Below the pieces are notes generated by a model. The model searched no databases and was not told where the DNA came from. It worked only from the letters and a program-made list of their open reading frames with translations. Below, piece by piece: positions 1 to 7,945 of a stretch of 64,000 bases of DNA. The stretch is taken from the NCBI RefSeq assembly GCF_026340095.1, contig NZ_JAPEPO010000001.1, forward strand, positions 1,984,001 through 2,048,000, in the 5' to 3' direction. Both the position numbers and the translations under genes were made by a program. The first letter of the stretch is position 1. Every line of letters begins with the position of its first letter. Origin of the DNA: Streptomyces sp. NBC_01446 (GTDB lineage Bacteria > Actinomycetota > Actinomycetes > Streptomycetales > Streptomycetaceae).

Positions 1-2069
1 ATCTGGAACGGCGCGAGCCGCACCCCGTCGAGACCGTCCGTCGTCCAGCAGTAGCGCCGGTAGGCGTCCGTGAACGCGGCCGCGTCGGCGGCCCGTTCAC
101 GCTGCCTGCCGAGCAGTTCGCCCACGTCGACACCGCGCGCCGCCGCCGCTTCCAGACCCGCGATGGCGTCCGGGAACACGGCACCGGACGCGGCACCCAC
201 GGCGGCGTACTGCGAGCGCAGCAGGCCCGACGCCTTGAGCGACCAGGGCATCAGCTCGGTGTCGAGCAGCAGCCAGTCCGTGTCGAGCTCGTCCCACAGC
301 CCCGCGTCCGTGACGGCGGCGCGCACCCGGCCGAGGATCTCCTCGGTGACCTGCTCGTCGGCGAAGAAGGACCGTCCGGTACGGGTGTAGAGCGCGCCGG
401 TGGGCCCCTCCGGGACGCCGAAGCGCTCGCGGGCCACGTCCGCGTCCCGGCACACCAGGGCCACGGCCCGCGAGCCCATGTGCTTCTCCTCGCACACGAC
501 GCGCCCGACTCCGTCGGCGGCGTACTGGGCGAAGGCCTCGGCGGGGTGCTCCAGGAAGTGTTCGTCGGCGGTTCCGCCGCGGGCTCCCGCGCCGGAGGTC
601 GCCGTGGGCGCCATGGTCGGCGGCAGGTACGGGACCAGGCGCGGGTCGACGGCGAAGCGGCTCATGACCTCGAGAGCCGCCGCCGCGTTCTCCTCGCGCA
701 CGGCGACACGTCCGGCGTGCCGCGTCTCCACGGACCGTCGTCCGTGCACGTCGGCGAGGTCGAGCGGCCGCCCGTCGTGCTCGCCGGGCGCCTCGGTCCG
801 CAGCGGCCTCGACGGCTCGTACCAGACCTTCTCGGCGGGTACGTCGACCAGTTCGCGCTCCGGCCAGCGCAGCGCGGTCAGCTTGCCGCCGAACACGGCG
901 CCGGTGTCGAGGCAGATGGTGTTGTTGAGCCACGTGGCCTGCGGGACCGGTGTGTGGCCGTAGACGACGGCCGCGCTGCCGCGGTAGTCCTCGGCCCACG
1001 GGTAGCGCACCGGCAGGCCGAACTCGTCGGTCTCGCCGGTCGTGTCCCCGTACAGCGCGTGCGAGCGCACCCGCCCGGACGTGCGCCCGTGGTACTTCTC
1101 GGGCAGGCCCGCGTGGCACACGACGAGCTTGCCCCCGTCGAGGACGTAGTGGCTGACGAGGCCGTCGACGAACTCGGCGACCTCCTGTGTGAACTCCTCG
1201 CTCTCACCCGCGAACTGCTCGACGGTCTCGGCGAGGCCGTGCGTGTGCTGGACCTTCCTGCCCTTGAGGTAACGGCCGAACTTGTTCTCGTGGTTCCCGG
1301 GCACGCATAGCGCGTGACCTGACTTGACCATCGCCATGACGCGCCGCAGGACGCCCGGGGAGTCGGGCCCCCGGTCGACGAGGTCGCCGACGAAGACCGC
1401 CGTACGGCCCTCGGGGTGCACACCGTCCACGTAGCCGAGCCGGGTGAGCAGCGTCTCCAGCTCCGAGGCGCAGCCGTGGATGTCGCCGATGATGTCGAAG
1501 GGACCCGTGAGGTGCGTGAGGTCGTTGTAGCGCTTCTCGCGTACGACCTCGGCGCTGTCGGCCTCCTCGACGCCGCGCAGGATGTGCACCTTGCGGAAGC
1601 CCTCGCGCTCCAAGTGGCGCAGGGAGCGCCGCAGTTCGCGGGTGTGCCGGGAGATGACGCGGCGCGCCATGCCGGCGCGGTCGGCGCGCTCCGCGTTGCG
1701 CGCGGCGCAGACCTCCTCGGGAATGTCGAGGACGATGGCGATGGGCAGCACGTCGTACTGCCGTGCCAGGTCGACCAGCTGCTTGCGGCTCTCCTGCTGG
1801 ACGTTGGTCGCGTCGACGACAGTGAGCCGCCCGGCCGCGAGGCGCTTGCCCGCGATGTAGTGGAGCACGTCGAACGCGTCGCGGCTGGCGCTCTGGTCGT
1901 TCTCGTCGTCGGCGACGAGCCCTCGGCAGAAGTCGCTGGAGATGATCTCGGTGGGCTTGAAGTGCCGCCGCGCGAACGTCGACTTGCCGGACCCCGAGGC
2001 GCCGACGAGGACGACGAGGGACAGGTCGGTGACGGGGAGCGTACGAGCGGGGGAACCGGTGGTGGTCAT
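1..2069 (-). CDS. pnkp: Polynucleotide kinase-phosphatase Pnkp, 3' end cut by the window
   Basis: End-healing and sealing component of the bacterial Pnkp/Hen1 RNA repair system. The visible 689 residues contain an N-terminal kinase with Walker A GASGSGKST (about residues 23-31), a metallophosphatase with GDIHG (about 195), GDLVDRGPDS, GNHE (about 260) and HAGL, and a ligase-type adenylyltransferase whose motif I reads EEKHMGSR (about 530). The protein runs off the left edge; family members have roughly 850 residues, so about 150 C-terminal residues are missing. The start ATG overlaps the hen1 stop as ATGA, so the two are probably translationally coupled, hen1 first. By family knowledge it 5'-phosphorylates, removes 2',3'-cyclic phosphate and prepares RNA ends cleaved by ribotoxins for sealing. 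Confidence 0.93.
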   Translation of the reverse strand, partial: MTTTGSPARTLPVTDLSLVVLVGASGSGKSTFARRHFKPTEIISSDFCRGLVADDENDQSASRDAFDVLHYIAGKRLAAGRLTVVDATNVQQESRKQLVDLARQYDVLPIAIVLDIPEEVCAARNAERADRAGMARRVISRHTRELRRSLRHLEREGFRKVHILRGVEEADSAEVVREKRYNDLTHLTGPFDIIGDIHGCASELETLLTRLGYVDGVHPEGRTAVFVGDLVDRGPDSPGVLRRVMAMVKSGHALCVPGNHENKFGRYLKGRKVQHTHGLAETVEQFAGESEEFTQEVAEFVDGLVSHYVLDGGKLVVCHAGLPEKYHGRTSGRVRSHALYGDTTGETDEFGLPVRYPWAEDYRGSAAVVYGHTPVPQATWLNNTICLDTGAVFGGKLTALRWPERELVDVPAEKVWYEPSRPLRTEAPGEHDGRPLDLADVHGRRSVETRHAGRVAVREENAAAALEVMSRFAVDPRLVPYLPPTMAPTATSGAGARGGTADEHFLEHPAEAFAQYAADGVGRVVCEEKHMGSRAVALVCRDADVARERFGVPEGPTGALYTRTGRSFFADEQVTEEILGRVRAAVTDAGLWDELDTDWLLLDTELMPWSLKASGLLRSQYAAVGAASGAVFPDAIAGLEAAAARGVDVGELLGRQRERAADAAAFTDAYRRYCWTTDGLDGVRLAPFQ

Positions 2070-3550
2070 GCGGCCTTCGCCTCCTTCGGGCTCGGGTCGG
2101 TCAGGGTCCGGTCGGTGAGGGTGAAGACGGCCATCTGCGTGGGCGGCCCGACCTCCGGGTCGTCGGGCCCCACGGGCTCGAACTCCACGCCGTAGCCGTG
2201 CCGTTCGGCCACCGCGCGCGCCCAGGTACGGAACTCCTCGCGGGTCCACTCGAAGCGGTGGTCGCCGTGCCGGACGTGTCCGGCGGGCAGGGTCTCCCAG
2301 CGGACGTTGTACTCGACGTTCGGTGTCGTCACGAGGACCGTCCCCGGCCGCGCGGAGCCGAACACCGCGTACTCCAGTGCGGGCAGCCGCGGCAGGTCGA
2401 GGTGCTCGATGACCTCACTGAGCACCGCCGCGTCGTATCCCTTGAGCCGCTTGTCGGTGTACGCGAGCGAGCCCTGGAGGAGCGTGACGCGGGAGGCCTG
2501 GCGCTCTCCCATCCGGTCGATCTCGAGGCGCCGGGCGGCGATCGTCAGGGCCCGCATCGACACGTCGACTCCCACGACCTCGGTGAACCGGGCGTCCTTG
2601 AGCAGCTCGTGCACCAACTGGCCCTGTCCGCAGCCCAGGTCGAGCACGCGCCCGGCCCCGGCGGCCCTGAGCGCGGCGGTGATCGCGTCGCGCCGCTGAA
2701 CGGCCAGCGGTACGGGCTGCTCCTCGGTGTCCGTCGCCTCGTCGACCGCGTTGTCGATGTCCTCCACGTCGGTGTCGTCCGCGTCGGCGAGCCGCACCAG
2801 CTCCAGGCGCTCCATGGCGGTGCGGGTGAGCGCCCAGCGTCGCGAGAGGTAGCGGCTGGTGATCAGCTTCTGCTCGGGGTGCGTGGGCAGCCAGCCCTCA
2901 CCCGCCCGGAGCAGCTTGTCGACCTCGTCGGCCGAGACCCAGTAGTGCTTGGCGTCGTCGAGCACGGGCAGCAGCACATACAGATGCCGCAGCGCTTCGG
3001 CGAGGCGCAGCTCGCCCTCCAGGACGAGACGCACATAGCGCGAGTCGCCCCACTCGGGGAACTGCTCGTCGAGCGCCACCGGGTCAGCCGTCACCGTGGC
3101 CCAGCCGAGCGGCCCGAAGAGCCGGCGCACCAGCGCCGCCCCGCCGCGCGCGGGCACCGCGGGCACCTCGATACGCAGCGGCATCGGCTGCTCGGCCCGC
3201 TCGGGCATGGCCTTGCACTGTCCGCGCAGGGCGCTGGAGAACACATTGCCGATCGCCACGGCGAGCAGGGACGATGCGGCATACGGCCGGTCGTTCACAT
3301 ACTGCGCGAGCGCCGCGTCGGGGGCGCCGCCACGACCCTTGCCCTTGCCGCGGCGCACGAGCGCGACCGGATCCACCTCCAGGAGCAGCGCCGCGGTGCA
3401 GCGCTCCGCGGACGCCTCCGGGTAGAGGACGTGCGCGGTTCCGTGCGAGGTGGAGAACGCCTGCGCGTTGCCGGGATGCTTGTGCAGCAGAAATCCGAGG
3501 TCGGTCGCGGGGCGTTCAGGGGTGCCGGTCGTGCTGATCGTCAGGAACAC
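2066..3550 (-). CDS. hen1: 3'-terminal RNA ribose 2'-O-methyltransferase Hen1
   Basis: Methylates the 2'-OH at the repair junction so that the same site cannot be cut again. The N-terminal half matches the ligase-activating domain that partners Pnkp. The C-terminal half is a SAM methyltransferase with motif I DLGCGQGQ and the Hen1 metal-binding signature EVIEH, with a further His in HRFEWTR. The chosen GTG at 3550 begins at FLTISTTGTPERPATD, where family members normally start, giving 494 residues. An upstream in-frame ATG at 3592 would add 14 residues but has a purine-rich stretch too close to it. It is directly followed by, and overlaps, pnkp, which fixes its role as the first gene of an RNA repair operon. 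Confidence 0.93.
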   Translation of the reverse strand: MFLTISTTGTPERPATDLGFLLHKHPGNAQAFSTSHGTAHVLYPEASAERCTAALLLEVDPVALVRRGKGKGRGGAPDAALAQYVNDRPYAASSLLAVAIGNVFSSALRGQCKAMPERAEQPMPLRIEVPAVPARGGAALVRRLFGPLGWATVTADPVALDEQFPEWGDSRYVRLVLEGELRLAEALRHLYVLLPVLDDAKHYWVSADEVDKLLRAGEGWLPTHPEQKLITSRYLSRRWALTRTAMERLELVRLADADDTDVEDIDNAVDEATDTEEQPVPLAVQRRDAITAALRAAGAGRVLDLGCGQGQLVHELLKDARFTEVVGVDVSMRALTIAARRLEIDRMGERQASRVTLLQGSLAYTDKRLKGYDAAVLSEVIEHLDLPRLPALEYAVFGSARPGTVLVTTPNVEYNVRWETLPAGHVRHGDHRFEWTREEFRTWARAVAERHGYGVEFEPVGPDDPEVGPPTQMAVFTLTDRTLTDPSPKEAKAA

Positions 3551-3621
3551 GCGTCCGAGTATGGTCCGCCAGTACCGCCCCCGACCACGCATTTCTCCCC
3601 GGGGACGCTGCGGTTCTAAAA

Positions 3622-3638
3622 GGTCACCAGAAGTGACC
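3622..3638. promoter_or_regulatory. Inverted repeat between hen1 and the LLM gene (candidate operator)
   Basis: GGTCAC-CAGAA-GTGACC, a perfect 6-bp dyad with a 5-nt spacer. It ends 16 nt before the likely ATG of the plus-strand LLM gene and sits upstream of hen1 on the other strand, so one protein could control both. No protein is assigned to it. Confidence 0.4.
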
Positions 3639-3654
3639 GGTGCATGATGGCTGG

Positions 3655-4578
3655 ATGGATCTTCGAGTATTCACAGAACCACAGCAAGGCGCCACCTACG
3701 AGACGCTTCTCCGCGTGGCGAAGGCCGCTGAGGACCTCAGTTATGGAGCGTTTTTCCGGTCCGACCACTACTTGCACATGGGCTCCGCCGACGGGCTCCC
3801 CGGCCCCACCGATGCCTGGATCACCCTGGCCGGCCTCGCCCGCGAGACCAAGCGGATCCGCCTGGGCACACTGATGACCGCCGGCACCTTCCGGCTCCCG
3901 GGCGTCCTCGCGATCCAGGTCGCGCAGGTCGACCAGATGTCGGGCGGACGCGTGGAGTTGGGCCTCGGCTCCGGCTGGTACGGAGCGGAGCACGAGGCTT
4001 ACGGCATCCCCTTCCCGAAGGAGAAGTTCGGCCGCCTCGAGGAGCAACTCGCCATCGTCACGGGCCTGTGGAGCACGCCCGTGGGCGAACGCTTCAACTT
4101 CAACGGCACGTATTACCAGCTGAAGGACTCCCCCGCGCTGCCGAAGCCGGCGCAGAACAAGGTGCCGGTCCTGATCGGCGGGCACGGCGCCAAGCGGACC
4201 CCGGCGCTCGCCGCGCAGTACGCCGACGAGTTCAACATCCCGTTCGCGTCGCTCACCGACACGGAGCAGCAGTTCAAGCGGGTCCGTGCGGTGGCGGAGG
4301 AACACGGCCGGAGCGCCGACAGCCTCGTCTACTCCAACGCCCTGGTCGCGTGCGTCGGCAGGACCGACGCCGACGTGAGGCGCCGCGCCGCCACCATCGG
4401 CCGTGATGTGGACGAGCTGAAGGCGAACGGGCTCGCCGGCTCGCCGGCCGAGGTCGTCGAGCGGATCGCCGCGTACCAGGCCGTCGGCTCGCAGCGGATG
4501 TATCTCCAGATGCTCGACCTGGACGACCTGGACCACCTGGAACTGATCGCCACCGAGGTGATGCCCCGGCTTTCCTAG
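3655..4578 (+). CDS. LLM-class F420-dependent oxidoreductase
   Basis: A luciferase-like (beta/alpha)8 monooxygenase-type oxidoreductase of 307 residues, of the group expected to use F420 or flavin. Family traits are the start MDLRVFTEPQ, the segment FFRSDHYLHMG, the central RVELGLGSGWYGAEHEAYGIPFP and VPVLIGGHG, which belong to LLM-class TIGR F420 enzymes. The ATG at 3655 is preferred because homologues start with MDLR; a GTG at 3640 is in frame but neither start has a strong ribosome site. The substrate cannot be inferred. It is transcribed divergently from hen1 and has no obvious operon partner. Confidence 0.85.
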   Translation: MDLRVFTEPQQGATYETLLRVAKAAEDLSYGAFFRSDHYLHMGSADGLPGPTDAWITLAGLARETKRIRLGTLMTAGTFRLPGVLAIQVAQVDQMSGGRVELGLGSGWYGAEHEAYGIPFPKEKFGRLEEQLAIVTGLWSTPVGERFNFNGTYYQLKDSPALPKPAQNKVPVLIGGHGAKRTPALAAQYADEFNIPFASLTDTEQQFKRVRAVAEEHGRSADSLVYSNALVACVGRTDADVRRRAATIGRDVDELKANGLAGSPAEVVERIAAYQAVGSQRMYLQMLDLDDLDHLELIATEVMPRLS

Positions 4579-4819
4579 ACCACGCACCTCCTGGCTCCTG
4601 AGCAGCTTCACGGATTCACGACTTCACGGCCGAGCGTCAGCTCCGCCGGTCCCGCCGCTCCGGCCTCGCCCCTGCCGGGTGAATATCCGTCAACCGGGCA
4701 CGTGGCCGGGGCGCGCGCCAGTGACCCGTCCACGCGAGTGATCGTTGGCTCGGGCGGAGCCGGACCGCCCGGCACCCGCACCGGCGGCGGCCGCCGCTGC
4801 CGGGCGACGCCTGCGTCAC

Positions 4820-4847
4820 CTCGCCCTCCCCCGCGGGGGAGGGCGAG
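4820..4847. repeat. 28-bp perfect palindrome in the leader of a small gene
   Basis: The sequence from CTCGCCCTCCCCC through its exact complement is a perfect palindrome of two 13-nt arms around GC. It ends 4 nt before the AGGAGG ribosome site (4852-4857) of the 65-codon gene at 4864. As RNA it would form a very stable hairpin beside the ribosome site. No T-run follows, so it is more likely a translational or transcript-stability element than a terminator. Confidence 0.6.
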
Positions 4848-4863
4848 GGCCGAGGAGGCCGTC

Positions 4864-5061
4864 ATGTCCCAGGAAGCCATGTCCGAGCAGGTCGTGCACG
4901 AACCGGCCGGGCCGGATCAGAAGGGCGCACCCAAGGGTCTGCTCCAGCAGATGGAAGAGCTGATGGCCGCGCTCAACGCGGATCTGTCGCAACTCGACGC
5001 CGACCTTGAGCAGTCCACCGGACCCGGCGCCCCGTCCGCCGACGGGGGCCACCGCCTCTGA
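4864..5061 (+). CDS. Small acidic coiled-coil protein, unknown function
   Basis: A 65-residue protein with no recognised family. The start ATG has a near-ideal AGGAGG site 6 nt upstream, which is the main reason to call it. The first 25 residues are polar; residues about 24-52 (LLQQMEELMAALNADLSQL) form an amphipathic, heptad-like acidic helix; the tail is Gly/Pro/Ser-rich. There is no Cys, signal peptide or membrane segment. It stands alone behind a perfect 28-bp palindrome. A precursor-peptide or regulator-binding role is possible but nothing shows it. Confidence 0.6.
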   Translation: MSQEAMSEQVVHEPAGPDQKGAPKGLLQQMEELMAALNADLSQLDADLEQSTGPGAPSADGGHRL

Positions 5062-5137
5062 CCCCGCCGGGGGCGCGTCGCACCGATGCCGGTGCGCCCC
5101 CGAAGCCCGCAGCCGCAGCCGCCCCGACTGGCGGCCC

Positions 5138-5617
5138 CTACGCCGCCGAGTCCGGCTCCGACTCCGACATGGTGTCGCGGCGCAGCCCGAGCCGGCGGAT
5201 TATCTCGAGGACCCTGTCCCGTGATTCGTCGGCGGCGTCGATGACGTCCATGCAGTGCCAGTAGGCCCCCTCCTCCTCCGCCTCGCTGGCTATGCCCACC
5301 AGGGCGATCCCCACTTCGCCGAGCAGCGCGGCCAGACCGATCAGCGCCTTGTGCGCCTCCGGCAGCTCCGTGAGCTGCGCCGCCCGTATGCCGCCCGACC
5401 CGATGACCGGGATCGCCGAGCCCGAGCAGCCTCTGCCGCCCGCCTCGCTCAGTCCGAGCGCCTCGCCCCTCAGCTCCGGCGGGCCCTCTCTCGCCAGCCT
5501 GTTCCCCATGGCCTGTGCGAGGGCCTGGGCCTGCCATGCCTCCCGCGTGATGGCCGGCGCGTCCTGGCTCTCCGCCAGGGCCCGTCGGCTCGCCCTGATG
5601 AGTCGCACCGCGTCCAT
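5138..5617 (-). CDS. DUF6099-like conserved actinobacterial protein
   Basis: A 159-residue, mainly helical cytoplasmic protein. The start ATG at 5617 (MDAVRLIRASRRALAES) is where I recall Streptomyces homologues beginning; an upstream ATG at 5740 would add 41 unconserved residues containing the promoter region. Recognisable segments are EAWQAQALAQAMG, LRGEALGLSEAGGRGC and EVGIALVGIASEAEEEGAYWHCMDVIDAADES. No enzymatic motif is visible. Its function is unknown. Confidence 0.65.
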   Translation of the reverse strand: MDAVRLIRASRRALAESQDAPAITREAWQAQALAQAMGNRLAREGPPELRGEALGLSEAGGRGCSGSAIPVIGSGGIRAAQLTELPEAHKALIGLAALLGEVGIALVGIASEAEEEGAYWHCMDVIDAADESRDRVLEIIRRLGLRRDTMSESEPDSAA

Positions 5618-5722
5618 GCGCCGCCCCCGTCCCGAACTCCCTTGCCCACTACCCAGAGTGAGGGCAAGAGAGGTGAAAAGCCAGAGGACGACCGAAATCT
5701 GTGGACACGGAGTCCAATGTTG

Positions 5723-5750
5723 ATAATTCCGTGACTCCATAGAGTGACAA
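5723..5750 (-). promoter_or_regulatory. Candidate sigma-70-type promoter for the DUF6099-like gene
   Basis: On the minus strand TTGTCA (5750-5745) lies 16 nt before AATTAT (5728-5723), in a locally AT-rich island. It would place transcription initiation about 95-100 nt upstream of the ATG at 5617. This is a consensus match only. Confidence 0.4.
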
Positions 5751-5788
5751 GACCGGTCATGCGGCCCCTCCAGCCGGTCTCAGCCCTC

Positions 5789-6112
5789 TCAAGGGACCGG
5801 AAACCGCTCCTCGTTGCGGTCGATCTTCGCCGACAGGGCCGCCAGCGCGTCGATCCCGAGCACCTCGCACAGTTGCAGCAGATACGCGAGGACGTCCGCG
5901 ACCTCGTCGCGCACCCGGTGCGCCGTGTCCGGGTCCGTCATCACGCCGGCCGACTCCTCCGGGGTCAACCACTGGAAGATCTCGACCAGTTCGGACGCCT
6001 CCACGCTCAGCGCGGCCACCAGGTTCTTCGGCGTGTGGTACTGCTCCCAGTTCCTGGCCGCCGCGAATCGGGCCAGCCGGCGCTGCAGCCCCGCCACATC
6101 AAGTTCTGTCAC
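5789..6112 (-). CDS. MazG-like nucleotide pyrophosphohydrolase
   Basis: A 107-residue all-alpha NTP-PPase of the MazG-like/RS21-C6 (dCTPase) group, which hydrolyses (d)NTPs to monophosphates. The metal-binding pattern is visible as EASELVEIFQW (ExxE) followed by DEVADVLAYLLQLCE (ExxD). The GTG start overlaps the TGA of the upstream AAA ATPase as GTGA, so the two are coupled. Size and motifs are normal for the family. Exact substrate preference is unknown. Confidence 0.85.
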   Translation of the reverse strand: MTELDVAGLQRRLARFAAARNWEQYHTPKNLVAALSVEASELVEIFQWLTPEESAGVMTDPDTAHRVRDEVADVLAYLLQLCEVLGIDALAALSAKIDRNEERFPVP

Positions 6113-7260
6113 GGCCCCAGGTCTACCACCGCCGCGCCGTGCTCCCGCGCCGCCCACGTCCCGTCGCCGACCGCCCCCGCAAGCCTGATGTGCCCGCGCC
6201 CGCACATCCGCACCGCGAGCGCCGTCAACTCCCGCAGCTGCCGCGGGTCGAGGCTGCGGTCGAGGCCGTCGGCGAGGACGGTGAGCGTCTGGTACGCCTC
6301 GGGGACCTCCGCCGCCGGGTCGACCGCGAGCACCCGGGGGCCGGTGAGCAGGACCAGGGTGAGCGCCAGGTACCTCAACTCTCCGTCCCCGAGCCGGTCG
6401 ACAGGGGTGCGCAGTCCGTCGCCACGGTCGAGCACGGCCCGTACCGTGCCGTTGCCGAGGTCCTCCGACAGGACGTCGACGACGGGTCCCGCGCAGCCGG
6501 CGCGGGCTGCGGCGACGAGCAGCGCGTGCCGGGTGCCGCACTCGGAGCGTGTGCGCCACAGGACGGCGGCGAGGTTGTCGCAGCCGCTCAGGAGGCGGTC
6601 GGCGGTGGCCGGGGCGGGGCGGCGCATGCGGTCGGGCCGGGGGTCGCAGGAGAAGACGGAGCGCAGGGCGACCACGACCTGTTCGGCGGCGGCGACGACG
6701 AGCCGCTGGCCTTCCGTCTTGCCCGCGACGCGCAGCGGCAGGAGCGCCGTGCCGAGCAGGTCGTCCGGCAGGGGTGCGCGGGTCACGGGGGTCGCCCCCG
6801 CCGTGTGCCAGGCGGCCTGGACGACGCGGCGTCCGGGGTCGCGCAGGGCGGTCTCCAGGAGAGTGCGGCCGTCGCAGGTCAACCGCTCGCCGACGATGCA
6901 CAATTCGGGCTCCGCCTGGATCGCGAGGTCGAGGCGGACCGGGCCGACGGGCCCGGTGACGGTGCAGCCGATGCGGAAGCCGCGGCGTCGCTGCGCGTCG
7001 GGCCGGGCCCGGTCGGGGACGTAGGCGGACGGGTCGGGGAACACCTCGTCGAGGGCCGCGCCGCCGCCGAGCCGGGCCAGACCCTCGTAGGCCTTCAGGG
7101 CGCTGGACTTGCCGCTGCCGCTCGGCCCGGCGAAGAGGGTCAGCGGGCCGAGCGGGAAGCCGGCGCCTCGGTGCGCGGCGAAGGCGGAGAGCCGCAGTTC
7201 GGTGAGGGTCGGCCGGTCCTGGGGAGCCGGGGGCGCGCCGCCCCGCGCGAGCAAGGTCAT
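6109..7260 (-). CDS. AAA family ATP-binding protein coupled to a MazG-like enzyme
   Basis: A 383-residue ABC/SMC-like ATPase. Residues near 35-45 carry Walker A GPSGSGKS in [18 protein letters not shown]. Near residue 290 VDRLGDGELRYLALTLVLL resembles the ABC signature region, followed by RVLAVDPAAEVPEA in the Walker B position, where the usual D-E pair is replaced by D-P, so ATP turnover may be weak. There are no membrane segments. The ATG at 7260 is chosen because upstream sequence to 7410 is low-complexity. The stop overlaps the MazG-like start by 4 nt. The pair may act on nucleic acid or nucleotides under stress. Confidence 0.75.
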   Translation of the reverse strand: MTLLARGGAPPAPQDRPTLTELRLSAFAAHRGAGFPLGPLTLFAGPSGSGKSSALKAYEGLARLGGGAALDEVFPDPSAYVPDRARPDAQRRRGFRIGCTVTGPVGPVRLDLAIQAEPELCIVGERLTCDGRTLLETALRDPGRRVVQAAWHTAGATPVTRAPLPDDLLGTALLPLRVAGKTEGQRLVVAAAEQVVVALRSVFSCDPRPDRMRRPAPATADRLLSGCDNLAAVLWRTRSECGTRHALLVAAARAGCAGPVVDVLSEDLGNGTVRAVLDRGDGLRTPVDRLGDGELRYLALTLVLLTGPRVLAVDPAAEVPEAYQTLTVLADGLDRSLDPRQLRELTALAVRMCGRGHIRLAGAVGDGTWAAREHGAAVVDLGP

Positions 7261-7419
7261 GTCCCGGACGGTAGGCGGCACTCCGCCCGGAGAACCGTTC
7301 CTCCGGGCGGACCTTCCTACGATCGGGGGACCTGAGTACCTGGGCCGGGTGACCAGGGCCTCTCGTCTGGACGAGGCTGGGCTCGCGGGGGCTGGTCCGG
7401 CCGGATCCAACCACAGACC

Positions 7420-7851
7420 CTAGGCCCGGGGAACGGCCCCTGCCACGAAGTCCTGCACCTCGGTGCCGGGAGGGGCGAGCAGGAAGACATTGCGGTCGAC
7501 GCGGTGCATGCCGCAGCCGAGGCCGAGGATCACGCCGCTGCTGAAGTCCAGGACGCGCTTGGCGACATCGGACTCGGCGCCGCTCAGGTCGAGCAGCACG
7601 GGGATGCCCGTCATCACGGTCTCGGCGACCTCGCGGGCGTCCGCGAACACGTTGACCCGCAGCACGACGAACCGTCGCCGCGCCTCGGTCTCCGCTTCGG
7701 GAACGGCCCTGTGGTCGACCGCCGACGGCCATGCGTTACGGCCGCGCAGAGGTACGACCTGGGCGAGCCCTTCCCACTGTTCGTCAGTGACGTCGTGGCT
7801 GTTCACTGCCCCCACCCCGTCCGGGCTCGTACTTTTGTCTGCACCCGCCAT
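7420..7851 (-). CDS. SepF-like cell division protein
   Basis: A 143-residue protein whose C-terminal two thirds match the SepF domain: VVLRVNVFADAREVAETVMTG, PVLLDLSGAESDVAKRVLDFSSG and NVFLLAPPG. SepF links FtsZ to the membrane. Streptomyces carry several SepF paralogues; this one lies away from the ftsZ cluster and so is a secondary paralogue rather than the division-cluster copy. No amphipathic membrane-binding helix is evident at the N-terminus, and in-frame starts down to V16 (7806) are possible. It is a single gene between the AAA ATPase and an ABC exporter. Confidence 0.75.
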   Translation of the reverse strand: MAGADKSTSPDGVGAVNSHDVTDEQWEGLAQVVPLRGRNAWPSAVDHRAVPEAETEARRRFVVLRVNVFADAREVAETVMTGIPVLLDLSGAESDVAKRVLDFSSGVILGLGCGMHRVDRNVFLLAPPGTEVQDFVAGAVPRA

Positions 7852-7945
7852 TCTTACGCCAACTCACCCGTTCAGCCCAACAGCGACACGGTCCGCATCC
7901 GCCGTGGTGGCGGGCGCGGACCGTGCCGGGCGGGCGGATCCGGTG

